The notes beneath the pieces are model-generated. The model was not told the origin of the DNA. It did no database searches and was given only the letters and a program-made list of their open reading frames with translations. Shown in pieces: positions 51,727 through 60,630 of a stretch of DNA of 64,000 nucleotides; position 1 is the stretch's first letter, and the number at the start of each line of letters is the position of its first letter. Source of the stretch: Halorussus sp. MSC15.2 (GTDB taxonomy: Archaea; Halobacteriota; Halobacteria; Halobacteriales; Haladaptataceae); assembly GCF_010747475.1 (NCBI RefSeq), contig NZ_VSLZ01000001.1, forward strand, positions 1,240,001 to 1,304,000. The letters run 5' to 3'. The position numbers and the translations under genes were made by a program.

Positions 51727-52953
51727 ATGACTCGGGCTATCGGAGTCACGTACATGCCGATAGAGACCCTGGACGACCTCGCCGTCCAAGGGACAACGCT
51801 CGGAGTGCGTATCGACATCAACAGCCCGCTGACCGACGACGGGGACCTCGCCGACGACGCCCGCCTGCGTGCCCACCTCGACACCCTCTCGGAACTCTTG
51901 GACCGGGGCGGCCGGGTGGCCGTCCTCGCCCATCAGGGGCGTCCCGGGGGAGACCAGTTCAGGGACCTCCGCCCGCACGCCGACCGCCTCGACGAACTAC
52001 TCGACGCGCCCGTCGAGTACTCCGACGCCACCTTCTCGGCCGACGCCCGCCGCGCGGTCGAGAATCTGGGGGACGGTGAGGCCGTGGTGCTGGAGAACAC
52101 CCGCTTCTACAGCGAGGAGTACATGCAGTTCCCGCCCGAACGCGCCGGGACGACCGAACTCGTGGACGGTCTCGTCCCCGTGCTAGACGCCTTCGTCAAC
52201 GACGCCTTCGCCGCGGCACACCGCTCGCAACCCTCCATCGTCGGCTTCCCGACTCGGATTCCGAGCTACGCCGGCCGGGTGATGGAGCGGGAACTCGACG
52301 TTCTCGGCGACATCGAGAGCACGCCCGAACCGCGGACTTACGTCGTCGGCGGCGCGAAGGTCCCCGACTCGATGGCGGTGGTCGAGAGCGTCCTCGAACG
52401 GGGTCTCGCCGACGAAGTGCTGACGACCGGCGTCGTCGGCAACGTGTTCCTGCTGGCCGACGGGACCGACCTCGGTGACGCGAGCGCCGACTTCGTCTAC
52501 GAACAGGGCTACTGGGACGAAATCGACCGCGCGGCCGACCTGCTCGAGGAGTACGGCGACCGCATCCGTCTCCCGGTGGACGTGGCGGTCGAACGCGACG
52601 GCGAACGCCACGAACTCTCGGTGGACTCGCTCCCCCCGAAGGAGGACGAGGCCGCGATGGACGTCGGCACGGAGACCATCGACGCTTACGCCGAGGTCGT
52701 CCGGAACTCGGGCACCGTCGTTCTCAACGGTCCCGCGGGGGTCTTCGAGGACGAGACCTTCGCTCGCGGCACCCGCGAACTCTTCGAGACCGCGACGGCG
52801 GCCGACTACAGCATCGTCGGCGGCGGCGACACGGCCGCGGCCATCCGGAAGTACGGTATCGACGGGTTCGACCACGTGAGTACGGGCGGGGGCGCGGCGC
52901 TCAACATGCTCACGGGCGAAGACCTGCCAGCGGTCGAAGCGCTACGCGACTGA
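51727..52953 (+). CDS. pgk: Phosphoglycerate kinase
   Basis: Transfers phosphate between 1,3-bisphosphoglycerate and ADP in glycolysis/gluconeogenesis. The 408-residue protein shows LGVRIDINSPLTDDG, VAVLAHQGRPGG, AVENLGDGEAVVLENTRFY, FVNDAFAAAHRSQPSIVGFP, TYVVGGAKVPDSMAVVESVL, VVLNGPAGVFED and YSIVGGGDTAAAI with HVSTGGGAALNMLTGEDLPAVEAL. ATG 51727 is supported by TTTTTATT at 51697-51704, 23-30 bases upstream; an in-frame ATG at 51754 would match shorter homologues. The GNAT gene starts one base after its stop. Confidence 0.95.
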   Translation: MTRAIGVTYMPIETLDDLAVQGTTLGVRIDINSPLTDDGDLADDARLRAHLDTLSELLDRGGRVAVLAHQGRPGGDQFRDLRPHADRLDELLDAPVEYSDATFSADARRAVENLGDGEAVVLENTRFYSEEYMQFPPERAGTTELVDGLVPVLDAFVNDAFAAAHRSQPSIVGFPTRIPSYAGRVMERELDVLGDIESTPEPRTYVVGGAKVPDSMAVVESVLERGLADEVLTTGVVGNVFLLADGTDLGDASADFVYEQGYWDEIDRAADLLEEYGDRIRLPVDVAVERDGERHELSVDSLPPKEDEAAMDVGTETIDAYAEVVRNSGTVVLNGPAGVFEDETFARGTRELFETATAADYSIVGGGDTAAAIRKYGIDGFDHVSTGGGAALNMLTGEDLPAVEALRD

Positions 52954-53436
52954 ATGGTCTCCGTCGAACTCGGGAGCACGGCTGACGCCGACGCGGTGGC
53001 CGACCGGTGGGTCGAACTGGCCGCCGAGCAGCGCGAGTTCGACTCGCACCTGTCGGCCGACGCGAACCGGTCGGCGATTCGAGAGGCCATCGCCCAGAGC
53101 GCGGTCGCCGACGAACTGCTGGTGGCCAGAACCGACGGCGGCGATATCGTCGGCTTCGTCACCTTCGGGACCGAGTCGAGCAACTACGAACAGGACGTGA
53201 CTCGCGGCGTCGTCCAGAACATCTTCGTCGTGCCCGAGCGACGCGGCGAGGGAATCGGGTCGGAACTGCTTCGCGCGGCCGAACGACGACTCGCCGAGAG
53301 CGGCGCAGACGCCCTCGCGCTGGAGGTGATGGCCGCCAACGACGACGCCCGTCGGTTCTACCGACGCCACGGCTACGCTCCGCATCGAGTCGAGTTGGAA
53401 AAATCGGTCGAAAGCGATACGCTCACAAAGGAGTAG
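52954..53436 (+). CDS. GNAT-family N-acetyltransferase
   Basis: The 160-residue protein has a GNAT fold: an N-terminal strand and helix (VSVELGSTADADAVADRWVELAAEQREFDSH), ELLVARTDGGDIVGFVTFG, motif A NIFVVPERRGEGIGSELLRAAERRL (R-x-x-G-x-G) and motif B LEVMAANDDARRFYRRHGYAP. It acetylates an unknown amine and looks RimI/aminoglycoside-acetyltransferase-like. Its ATG directly abuts the pgk stop codon, so it is probably cotranslated. The tRNA-Thr gene follows 19 bp downstream. Confidence 0.88.
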   Translation: MVSVELGSTADADAVADRWVELAAEQREFDSHLSADANRSAIREAIAQSAVADELLVARTDGGDIVGFVTFGTESSNYEQDVTRGVVQNIFVVPERRGEGIGSELLRAAERRLAESGADALALEVMAANDDARRFYRRHGYAPHRVELEKSVESDTLTKE

Positions 53437-53455
53437 CGAGAACGACGCTGTACGC

Positions 53456-53529
53456 GCCAGGGGAGCTTGGGCGGTTCAAGCACCCGACTTGTAATCGGGA
53501 GTTCGTGGGTTCAAATCCCACCCCTGGCT
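53456..53529 (+). tRNA. tRNA-Thr (anticodon UGU)
   Basis: A 74-nt class I tRNA. Acceptor GCCAGGG/CCCTGGC, D-arm GCTT..AAGC, anticodon stem CCCGA/TCGGG around CTTGTAA with anticodon UGU (threonine ACA), and T-arm GTGGG TTCAAAT CCCAC. The discriminator base is T. CCA is not encoded. Confidence 0.95.
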
Positions 53530-53620
53530 TCGAATTTCCGGCTCGTCTTCTTCGTTGCGGTTCCCGTACAGGCGTCACGTCTCCGAAAAATCACAGCGTC
53601 GAGACGAAAAGCGGGTCGCG

Positions 53621-53974
53621 CTACGCGTAGAACTTCGTCAGTTGGTCGCCGAGGTCGATGGCGGTACTCGGTGTGTCGGGTCCCGACTCCTCCAACCACT
53701 CGACGGTGGCGTCCAGTTCGGGGGTCGGGGCGACCCGCTCGTCGTCGTAGGTCAGGACGCCGGCGTCGGCCAAGCGCGGTAAGTGGTTGTGGTGGAGCGC
53801 GATGCGTAGCCGTCGCCGGGTCGGTCGGTCCGAAGCGTCGGCCGGGCCGACGCCGCGGGCGAGGAGTCGCGTCGTCAGTTGCTGGCGGGAGACGGGACCG
53901 GTTTCGTCGAGGACGTCCACGATGGCGCGTCGGTACTCGTTACTCAGTAGGTCGAACGCGGTTTCGAAGTCCAT
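53621..53974 (-). CDS. Winged-helix protein (DUF7344 type)
   Basis: The 117-residue protein is a stand-alone wHTH: FETAFDLLSNEYRRAIVDVLDETGPVSRQQLTTRLLAR then LRIALHHNHLPRLADAGVLTYDDERV, the layout of DUF7344 haloarchaeal regulators. It likely regulates genes in its neighbourhood or elsewhere; the target is unknown. I start at ATG 53974 (MDFETAF), six codons inside a longer open frame. It is convergent with tRNA-Thr. Confidence 0.85.
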   Translation of the reverse strand: MDFETAFDLLSNEYRRAIVDVLDETGPVSRQQLTTRLLARGVGPADASDRPTRRRLRIALHHNHLPRLADAGVLTYDDERVAPTPELDATVEWLEESGPDTPSTAIDLGDQLTKFYA

Positions 53975-54331
53975 TGGTGGAGTGGCTGGCACGCTACCGG
54001 AGGTACGTGCCGGTGATTAGTCCACTCTCACGGAGGCTTAAGAAACCTCTTGCCGGTTGCAGCAGTTTCGGGTTTTCGGGACACGGTCACTCTCCCCGTC
54101 TGATACTACGCACCGTGAAACGGTCGGGAGTCTGTCGTCGTTTTAAGTGATACACCGTCTTCCGTTCTGGCAGGCGGTGACCGACCGCCTCGACGCGGTT
54201 CCGACTGCCCGTCGGTCTCCGCGTCGAAACGCGAAGCGACCCTGCCCGACGACTCCCGAGACCTGTGACGCGACGGACCTCCGCCGGGCGCACTCTCCTC
54301 GCTCGGCGGCCCGCCGCACGTTTTCGCTCAG
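53975..54331. other. Intergenic region, no supported gene
   Basis: A 357-bp gap ahead of the winged-helix gene (minus strand). It contains GGCTTAAGAAACC near 54037-54049 and CGTTTTAAGTGATAC near 54132-54148, possible promoter elements. Short open frames on both strands are Arg-rich shadows. No RNA gene recognised. Confidence 0.4.
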
Positions 54332-55711
54332 TTACTCGGTCCCGTTTTCGTACGACAGCGCCGCGACTCGACCGTCACCGTACATCGTCAGAATCTCGGG
54401 TGCCGGGTCGTCGTCCATGTCGGCCAGCGTCGGGTTGGTCCAGAGCGGCGTCTCACGCTCGTAGGACGCCAGTATCTCTCCCGAAGTCGGGTCCACGATG
54501 GAAACGCGCCCGTCGTTCGACGCCGCGACGAGTTCGTCGTCGCCGTCGTCGTCCACGTCGCCGAGGACCGGCGGCGGCGTCATCTGGGGGTTGACCGTGG
54601 TCAGACTCGTCGTCCACTCGACGTCGCCCGACGTCGCGTCGATGGCCCGGAGGTTCCCGTCGCGGGCGGTCGCGTACACCTCCGCGGTTCCGTCGCCGTC
54701 ACCGTCCCCGACCGCATCGACCGCGGCGTACGCGCCGAAGGACTGTCGCCAGACCAGTTCTCCGTCGTCGCCGTCGAGGAGCGAGACGTTCCCGCCGGAG
54801 GTGGCCGTCACGAGTTCGGCCGGCGGGTCGTCGTCGGCCTGTCCGGTCGTGAACCACGTCACCGAGTCGCCAGCGCCGACCGAGCGATTCCACGCGATGC
54901 TCCCGTCGTTCTCGAGCATCACGAGTCGTCCGTTGCCGAGCGCGACCGCGAGTTCCGGTGCGCCGTCTCCGTCGAAGTCCTCGACGTACGGTTGTCCCCA
55001 GACGTAGTCGGCCGGAAGTTTCCGCGTCCAGACGGTCTCGGCGTCGGCCACGCCCTGCGAGTCGTTATCGGTCGAGTTGGCGTCCGGCCGGACGACGAAG
55101 ACCGTCCCATGAACGTCCACGACGACGACTTCCGGTCGCGCGTCGCCCGTGAAATTCGCCACGACCGGCCGGGTGTAGCCGTAGGCCGAGAGGTTGCGTC
55201 GGAACTCGGTGTCGCCCGTCCGCGGGTCGAAGGCGGCCACCGTCTTCTCGGTCGACGTGGCGAGGACCTCCGTCACGCCGTCGCCGTCTATATCAGCCAA
55301 CGTCGGGTCGGCGATGGAGTGGATGGTGCAGTTGGCCGGGGGAACCTCGTAGGCCCACCGGACGCCGCCACTCGTTCCGTTCAGCGCCACCAGTCCGCAT
55401 CCCGCAGACTCGTTCGTCACGCCGTTTGCGTGGTCATGACGGTGGCCGTGGCTCTGCCCGCCGCCGGCCGTCTCGCCGCTGATTGGTGCGAAGACGAACG
55501 GTTGGTCGCCGACGGTGCCGCCGACCGCGACGTGGTGATTGCCGGTGATGTTCCTGCCGGTGTCGCTGACCCAGTTGGCGGTGAGCGTCGGGGTCGCTCC
55601 GGAGTCGGTCGTGTCGTCCTGCGCGACGAGCGAGACGGTCGCGCCGACGACCGCGACCGATGCGACGACTGCGAGCGCGACCAGAACCACATTGCGTTTC
55701 GCTGTAGGCAT
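54332..55711 (-). CDS. Exported FG-GAP/PQQ-like beta-propeller protein
   Basis: The 459-residue protein begins with an uncleaved or signal-type helix (NVVLVALAVVASVAVVGATVSLV) and continues with repeated Ca-binding-like propeller blades: PTLADIDGDGVTEVLATS, VVANFTGDARPEVVVVD, YVEDFDGDGAPELAVAL, VDAVGDGDGDGTAEVYATA, VLGDVDDDGDDELVAASN and PTLADMDDDPAPEILTM. This is the FG-GAP/integrin-like repeat family. The His-rich stretch QSHGHRHDHANG (residues ~85-96) could bind metal. It probably sits on the outer face of the membrane; function unknown. Confidence 0.85.
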   Translation of the reverse strand: MPTAKRNVVLVALAVVASVAVVGATVSLVAQDDTTDSGATPTLTANWVSDTGRNITGNHHVAVGGTVGDQPFVFAPISGETAGGGQSHGHRHDHANGVTNESAGCGLVALNGTSGGVRWAYEVPPANCTIHSIADPTLADIDGDGVTEVLATSTEKTVAAFDPRTGDTEFRRNLSAYGYTRPVVANFTGDARPEVVVVDVHGTVFVVRPDANSTDNDSQGVADAETVWTRKLPADYVWGQPYVEDFDGDGAPELAVALGNGRLVMLENDGSIAWNRSVGAGDSVTWFTTGQADDDPPAELVTATSGGNVSLLDGDDGELVWRQSFGAYAAVDAVGDGDGDGTAEVYATARDGNLRAIDATSGDVEWTTSLTTVNPQMTPPPVLGDVDDDGDDELVAASNDGRVSIVDPTSGEILASYERETPLWTNPTLADMDDDPAPEILTMYGDGRVAALSYENGTE

Positions 55712-55871
55712 GATAGGGAAACCACCTGAACGAGGTGCTTCCCCGACACTCGGTGTGCGAGCGAGATAAGCGCCCGCATTCTAAGTCGAGCGCGGTCTCG
55801 AAAGTGGAGGGTCGTCCGCTCGACGTCGGCGTGACTCCCGAAGCCGAGGCGGGGTGACTCGACCGGCCGGG

Positions 55872-56081
55872 CTACTCGAACTTTCCGACGTTCGAGAAAT
55901 CGTCGTCCTCGCAGGACGGGCACTGGTTCGGTTCGGTGATGAAGACGGTCCCGCAACCCTCGCACTCGTACAGGTCGGGGCTGTCGTCTCCGGCGCTCGC
56001 GTCACGTCCGGCGGTATCGGAAGCCGACGACCCCAGCAGGCGTTTGGCTCGGTCGACGGCTGCGGAGAGGAGTCGCTTCAA
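55872..56081 (-). CDS. Small zinc-ribbon protein, 69 aa
   Basis: Starts MKRLLSAAVDRAKRLLGSSASD and contains a C-terminal zinc ribbon, YECEGCGTVFITEPNQCPSCEDDDF (C-x2-C and C-x2-C). The N-terminal ~20 residues form an amphipathic, basic helix. Such small ribbons are frequent in haloarchaea, with unknown roles. It is a separate transcription unit between the propeller and Rieske genes. Confidence 0.8.
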   Translation of the reverse strand: MKRLLSAAVDRAKRLLGSSASDTAGRDASAGDDSPDLYECEGCGTVFITEPNQCPSCEDDDFSNVGKFE

Positions 56082-56215
56082 TACGGGTGGATGCTGACCG
56101 GCGGTACAAAACGTTTGTTGCCGCCTACTGTAACTGACAAGTTACGGGTTTGAACAGTGTCGGCGGTCTTCGGGACTCGACGGAGTGGACGTCCGGCGGT
56201 CGCGGGGACGTTCGG

Positions 56216-57067
56216 TTACTCCTCCGGGCGCGGCAGCGCCACGAACGACAACTCGACGATGCTGAACGGGTCGTACACCGACTGGTGGCACTGGCAGTAG
56301 ATTTCGTTGGCCGCGCCGAACTGCCGACTGTCGGCGAGCGCCTTGAATCCGGGGACGCAACAGAAGTGGGTACACTTGTTCATGTTGGCGAGGAACCCCT
56401 GTTCGGTGGCGGCCGCGAGCCACTGGTCGCCTTGGTCCACCATCTTCTCGATTCGCGTACTCCGGATTAGCTGGACCGGAATCGTGCCGCCGGGTGGCAC
56501 GTCCTGCGAACGCCACGTCACGAGCGCGGGCTTACCGGCCCCGGCCTCGCCGATACCGTTCCCCCAGTCCACGTAGTTGCTGAAGTCCTCGACGTTGACC
56601 TTGTCGCCGGGTTCCACCTGCTCCTGTTGCCACTCGTACGGCGGCGACCCCGCGTACCGGAAGAAGTTGTCTTGGTCGGCGTCGGGTTTGACGCCGGGAT
56701 AGGTCTGGACGCCGCAGTACTGGAACCACTCACTGGAGTAGGTAATACCGCCCAGTTCCATCTCGGCGACCGTCACCTCGCGACCCTGCTCGGTGACGGT
56801 CTCGGGTTCGGGCCACACTCCCTTGACGAATCCGTCGTCGTCTATCTCTATCGGAATCTGGGGCATCCCCCGCGGTGCGGGGCCGGCGACGTTCTCGACG
56901 CCGAAGTACTGGGTGATACCCCCGCCCGCCCCGGTCGGCGCAGTCGCCGCGTTGATGCTCGCTGCCGCCGCGGTGCCGACGCCCGTGAGCGCGGCGCTTC
57001 CCACGACGCCCTTCACGAACCGCCTGCGTCCCGACTCCTCGGGATACTTGTCGTCCTCTTCAGCCAT
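56216..57067 (-). CDS. Rieske iron-sulfur protein, Tat-exported
   Basis: The 283-residue protein has a Tat signal (SGRRRFVKGVVGSAALTG) and a Rieske domain near its end: box 1 CTHFCC (Cys232, His234; Cys237 for the disulfide) and box 2 CQCHQS (Cys258 ligand position, Cys260, His261). This binds a 2Fe-2S cluster with two Cys and two His. It is an extracytoplasmic electron-transfer protein of the bc1-like type. No cytochrome b gene is nearby. A large insert (residues ~50-190) precedes the cluster-binding part. Confidence 0.9.
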   Translation of the reverse strand: MAEEDDKYPEESGRRRFVKGVVGSAALTGVGTAAAASINAATAPTGAGGGITQYFGVENVAGPAPRGMPQIPIEIDDDGFVKGVWPEPETVTEQGREVTVAEMELGGITYSSEWFQYCGVQTYPGVKPDADQDNFFRYAGSPPYEWQQEQVEPGDKVNVEDFSNYVDWGNGIGEAGAGKPALVTWRSQDVPPGGTIPVQLIRSTRIEKMVDQGDQWLAAATEQGFLANMNKCTHFCCVPGFKALADSRQFGAANEIYCQCHQSVYDPFSIVELSFVALPRPEE

Positions 57068-57262
57068 ACTGGACCCCTCTAACTGCGGTCGTATCGCTGT
57101 TAAACATGCTCCCCCACCTGTGTTTTCTGGCGTTCAGCGATAAAAGGGTTGTTGGGGTAGGCACTCGTTTCGACCGCGGCGACGTAGCGATTCGCGGTAT
57201 AGCAGTCGGATTCACTGACAGTAGCCACTGTCTTTTTGGTGTTGCCGTGAGTCTCAACGCGT

Positions 57263-57367
57263 ATGCCCCTGTCAGAAGAAGAACGCGAGCGCATCGAGCA
57301 GTTCGTCGCCACACCCCGCTACGAGCGCACCCCGGAGCAACTCTGTCCCGAAGAGGACGAAGAGTAA
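57263..57367 (+). CDS. Conserved-looking 34-aa micro-protein
   Basis: A short open frame, ATG 57263 to TAA 57367, encoding MPLSEEERERIEQFVATP then YERTPEQLCPEEDEE. The Glu/Arg-rich start and the acidic, Cys-containing end have the look of small haloarchaeal proteins. Its stop abuts the stop of the convergent winged-helix gene. A CTTTTTGG at 57232-57239 might be a weak TATA. No known domain. Confidence 0.5.
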   Translation: MPLSEEERERIEQFVATPRYERTPEQLCPEEDEE

Positions 57368-57592
57368 CTACTCGTCTACCGCGAACTTCCCGTCCCGCTT
57401 CTCCACGAGATTTCGTTCTCTGAGCGTGCGAAGGATGCTGTACAGCGTAATCTTCTCGACGCCGAGGTCGGTCTGTAGTTCGTCTATCGACGCCGCGTCG
57501 GGGAGGAGGTAGAGGTACACCAGTTTCGCGCGCGGCGACTCCAGTTCCGTCGGCAGTTCTCTCGTCGATGTCGTCGGACGTTGAACGCTCAT
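57368..57592 (-). CDS. Winged-helix transcription regulator, 74 aa
   Basis: A small HTH: LESPRAKLVYLYLLPDAASIDELQTDLGVEKITLYSILRTLRERNLVEKRDGKFAVDE. The recognition helix (KITLYSILRTLRERNL) and the following wing resemble TrmB/MarR-like N-terminal domains. It lacks any effector domain. It is convergent with the 34-aa micro-gene, with zero gap. It may act as a simple DNA-binding switch. Confidence 0.78.
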   Translation of the reverse strand: MSVQRPTTSTRELPTELESPRAKLVYLYLLPDAASIDELQTDLGVEKITLYSILRTLRERNLVEKRDGKFAVDE

Positions 57593-57821
57593 CTGAGTGT
57601 TCGATGCGAGTAGTTCGACGATAATAAATCCCTATTACAACAATCGTCGAAATCATCGAAGAGCCGTCCTCGTGCGGCAAATATTGTCGGTCCGTGTGCC
57701 GACGGAGGACCCAAAAGCCGCGACCGACGAGCAGGCCCCTCTCCTCGTCGTTCGAAGACCGTCGCCTCACGAGAGGACGGGAGTACGACTCGTCGGACGG
57801 TTCGCCGGTGTAGGCGGTGGG

Positions 57822-57827
57822 TTTATG
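57822..57827 (+). promoter_or_regulatory. TATA-like element of the 57853 gene
   Basis: TTTATG lies 26-31 bases before ATG 57853, supporting that start over an upstream ATG in the same frame. Confidence 0.5.
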
Positions 57828-57852
57828 TGAAATCGAACGGTACCGACCCACA

Positions 57853-58527
57853 ATGAGTCCACCGCGGGACGACGGCCGGGACCCCGACGAACGCGCCTCA
57901 CTGCGACCTGACGAGGCCACCAGTGCCAACGACGGGTCGGCGCTCTCGCCAGACGAACTCGACATCGAGGACGAGGAGCAGGTGGTCTCGCTGGACCAAG
58001 ACAGATACGTCATCGGAACCGACGACCGGCCCGACGTTCCTGCGAACGATACCGGCACAGGTGCGGCGGACGACTCGGCTGCGGCGTCGGCCGAGTCCTC
58101 GGCGACGGAACGTCCAGCGGCAGACGACCAACACGGAAGCGCACCCGCGTCGGGCGGTAACGTGGACTCCGGCACGGTGAAGCAGTGGCTGGAGGACGAC
58201 CTGCAGGGAGTCAGCGCCGAGTACGGCTTCCACGTCAGCGCGAAAGCCGACGACGCTATCTCCCATCAGCAGATGTTCTCCGACGACGTGGGCACCGTCT
58301 TCGACAGCCTCCTTCGATGGTACGCCCAGCAGTTGACCACCGAGACCGCGGTCGAAGACGTGTTGGGCATCCTGCTCACCGAATCGAACGTTCGAGTTCG
58401 CTACTCGCCGTCGTGTCTCCAGTCCATCCTCGAAGCCTACGACCTCGGCCCGGACGATACCATCGCGGACCTCTTCGAGGCGGTACAGGACGACCGCGGC
58501 ATGGTGTTCCCGCCCGAGAACGTCTGA
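57853..58527 (+). CDS. Conserved haloarchaeal protein near che genes
   Basis: The 224-residue protein has a long acidic, disordered N-terminus (including ALSPDELDIEDEEQVVSLDQDRYVIGTDD) and a C-terminal helical domain (VKQWLEDDLQGVSAEYGFHVSAKADDAISHQQMFSDDVGTVFDSLLRWYAQQL..). The LSPDELDIEDEE..VVSLDQDRYVIG segment resembles a family (DUF7500-like) of haloarchaea; function is unknown. Its nearness to the chemotaxis genes may be incidental. ATG 57853 is chosen because of the TATA element. Confidence 0.7.
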   Translation: MSPPRDDGRDPDERASLRPDEATSANDGSALSPDELDIEDEEQVVSLDQDRYVIGTDDRPDVPANDTGTGAADDSAAASAESSATERPAADDQHGSAPASGGNVDSGTVKQWLEDDLQGVSAEYGFHVSAKADDAISHQQMFSDDVGTVFDSLLRWYAQQLTTETAVEDVLGILLTESNVRVRYSPSCLQSILEAYDLGPDDTIADLFEAVQDDRGMVFPPENV

Positions 58528-58638
58528 AACGACCCGAGACTGACGTCCACACCGTTTTCGTCCCAGACGATACTGACTTAGCTCCGCCGTTCTCGACCGA
58601 AATGCTGGAACCTACTTCGCGGACCCTCGGAAGCAAAC

Positions 58639-59980
58639 CTACTCCGAGTTCGCTGGCGTCGGCGTTTCGGCAGTCGAGGAAGACGCCGCGAGCGACATCC
58701 CCGCGACGAGTAACGGTGTCCCGGCGAGGGCGACGACGACCGCGTACGTCGTCCCCAAGAGGGCGACGAACTGGCCGAACCGCGCGGTCGGCGAGACGAA
58801 CGACGCGAACGGGAGTACCGAGAGCACGAGTCCGACCGTCGCGTCGCGACCGCGAGACGGCGGTTCCCGCGACCGAACGCGTATCCCGCGGGGAAGAGCG
58901 CAAACACGGGAATTAGTCCCGGAAGCCCGGTGAAAACCGAGCGAGTCACTCCGTGGCCGAACGCGAGGGCACCGGCGAGCGTCGCTCCGGCGGCGAGGAG
59001 GACTCCGAACGCGGCGCCCGCGACGAGTCGGCAGTAGGTCGCTCGGTCCCGGAGGGACTTCCGAGAGAGTGACGCGCCGAGCGCGGCGGCGATAAGACCC
59101 ACGCCGAACGCGAATGGGGCCGCCCCGCCGAACAGCGAGAGACCGCCACCGAGGAGCGCGAGGCCTGCAACCAGCACGCCGAGGACGGCGAGGGTGAGAC
59201 CGACGGTGTCGCCGACGAGCGGGCGTTCCGGCGGAACCGGGAGATTCCGGCCCCGAGGGCCGCGACGAGTAGACCGAACACCGAAGCGGGGAGGACCGCG
59301 TAGAGGAGGAGGTTCGTCCCCACGACCGGACCGAGCAGCGACCAGATAGCGAGCGCGCTCGACACCGGTTCGAGAGCGGTGTCGGCCGGGACGAACGTGA
59401 CGAACCCGCCGTCGTCGAACTCCGTGAGCGTCGTCCGTCGGCCGTCGGCCGAAACGGTCGCGCCGGGCACCGTCCGACCGACGCGCATTCCGTCCGGAGC
59501 GACGACGACGAGGCGGTCCGCGCCGAGACCGTCGAGGTTCCGGTAGCCGTACGCCTCGGTGAACGCGCCCGAGCGCAGGACGCCCCCGACCGACCGCTCG
59601 GCGAAGTTGGGTTCGCGGTAGCGCGCGGTCAGGACGCCCGCCGACGAGACGCTCGCGCCGAGGAACTCGGTGTCCCACATCGCGCGGTCGGCCACGTCGG
59701 TCCGGAGACCGGCGTTTTCGCGCAGTCGCTCGACGCCCTCGGAGTCGGCGAGTCGGTTTCGGACGACCCACGTGGCGCTCCCGTTCCCGTGCACCGTGAG
59801 CGTCGCGGTGCTTCGTTCGACGGAGAGGGTGACGCCCTCCGAGGCGGCGGTCGCCTCGAACGACTCTCCGCAGGCGTCACAGAGCGGTCGAGGCGGCGGA
59901 GCAGCGGTCGACGGAACGACCGACCACGCCAGCGACGCGACGAGGAGACAACAGAGGGCGACGCGGATAGCGCGAACCAT
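58639..59980 (-). pseudogene. Signal-peptide membrane protein broken by two one-base frameshifts
   Basis: From ATG 59980: a signal peptide (AIRVALCCLLVASLAWSVVPSTA), an extracytoplasmic domain with CDACGES and PSTAAPPPRPLC, and a first helix (LLGPVVGTNLLLYAVLPASVFGLLVAALGAG). The frame breaks near 59228 and continues in the next as RPLVGDTVGLTLAVLGVLVAGLALLGGG. It breaks again near 58845 and continues as ATVGLVLSVLPFASFVSPTARFGQFVALL to a stop at 58639. Adding one base at each point gives 447 residues with a run of C-terminal membrane helices. Family unknown. Confidence 0.7.
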
Positions 59981-60056
59981 ACGCTCGTCGTCACGTCGCG
60001 CCGACAAGTGCGTTTCCCCGGCGGTCCAATTATCATCTGCGAGAGGCGAGGGCGGG

Positions 60057-60064
60057 TTTTATAA
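60057..60064 (+). promoter_or_regulatory. TATA box of cheW
   Basis: TTTTATAA lies 33-40 bases before ATG 60097 and only 12-19 before an in-frame ATG at 60076. The expected start site near 60087 falls between the two, so 60097 is the better start. Confidence 0.65.
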
Positions 60065-60096
60065 CCTCGGCTTCGATGTTCGAATCAGAGAGCGCC

Positions 60097-60630
60097 ATGG
60101 AGGTTCAGGAGACCGACGTCGAATCCGACGACGGAACCGAACAGACCGACTCGCCGGAAGTCGAAGACGTCCCGACGAAACAGGTCGTGGAGTTCCGACT
60201 CGGCGAGGACTACTGCGCGGTAGATATCGACGAAGTGGACAGCATCGTAGAGATAAAGAAGGTGACGCGAATCCCCCGGACGCCCAACTCCATCGACGGC
60301 GTGATGGACCTCCGGGGCGAGACCACCGCCATCATCAACCCCCGGACGTTCCTCGGCATCGAGGGCGAACCGCCCGAGGGCGATGAACAGAACGTCCTCG
60401 TCCTCGACCGTCCGGACGACAAGCAGAAGATAGGCATCCGAGTGGACGAGGTGCTGGAGGTGACCGACCACCCCGAGAGCAAGATAGACACCGACGAGGA
60501 CCTCTCGGACCTCGACACGCGGGGCATCGAGGAACAGATTTCGCGGGGCATCATCCGCAAGCAGAACGGCGACGGACTCGACCTCGTGGTCTGGTTAGAC
60601 ATCGACGCTATCATAGGACAGTTGAAATGA
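60097..60630 (+). CDS. cheW: Chemotaxis coupling protein CheW
   Basis: Links receptors to CheA. The 177-residue protein has an acidic N-terminal tail (~25 residues) and a CheW SH3-like double barrel: KQVVEFRLGEDYCAVDIDEVDSIVEIKKVTRIPRTPNSIDGVMDLRGETTAIINPRTFLG, QNVLVLDRPDDKQKIGIRVDEVLEVTD, and RGIIRKQNGDGLDLVVWLDIDAII. ATG 60097 is chosen on promoter spacing. It is the first gene of the che group with cheY, cheB and cheA following. Confidence 0.94.
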   Translation: MEVQETDVESDDGTEQTDSPEVEDVPTKQVVEFRLGEDYCAVDIDEVDSIVEIKKVTRIPRTPNSIDGVMDLRGETTAIINPRTFLGIEGEPPEGDEQNVLVLDRPDDKQKIGIRVDEVLEVTDHPESKIDTDEDLSDLDTRGIEEQISRGIIRKQNGDGLDLVVWLDIDAIIGQLK

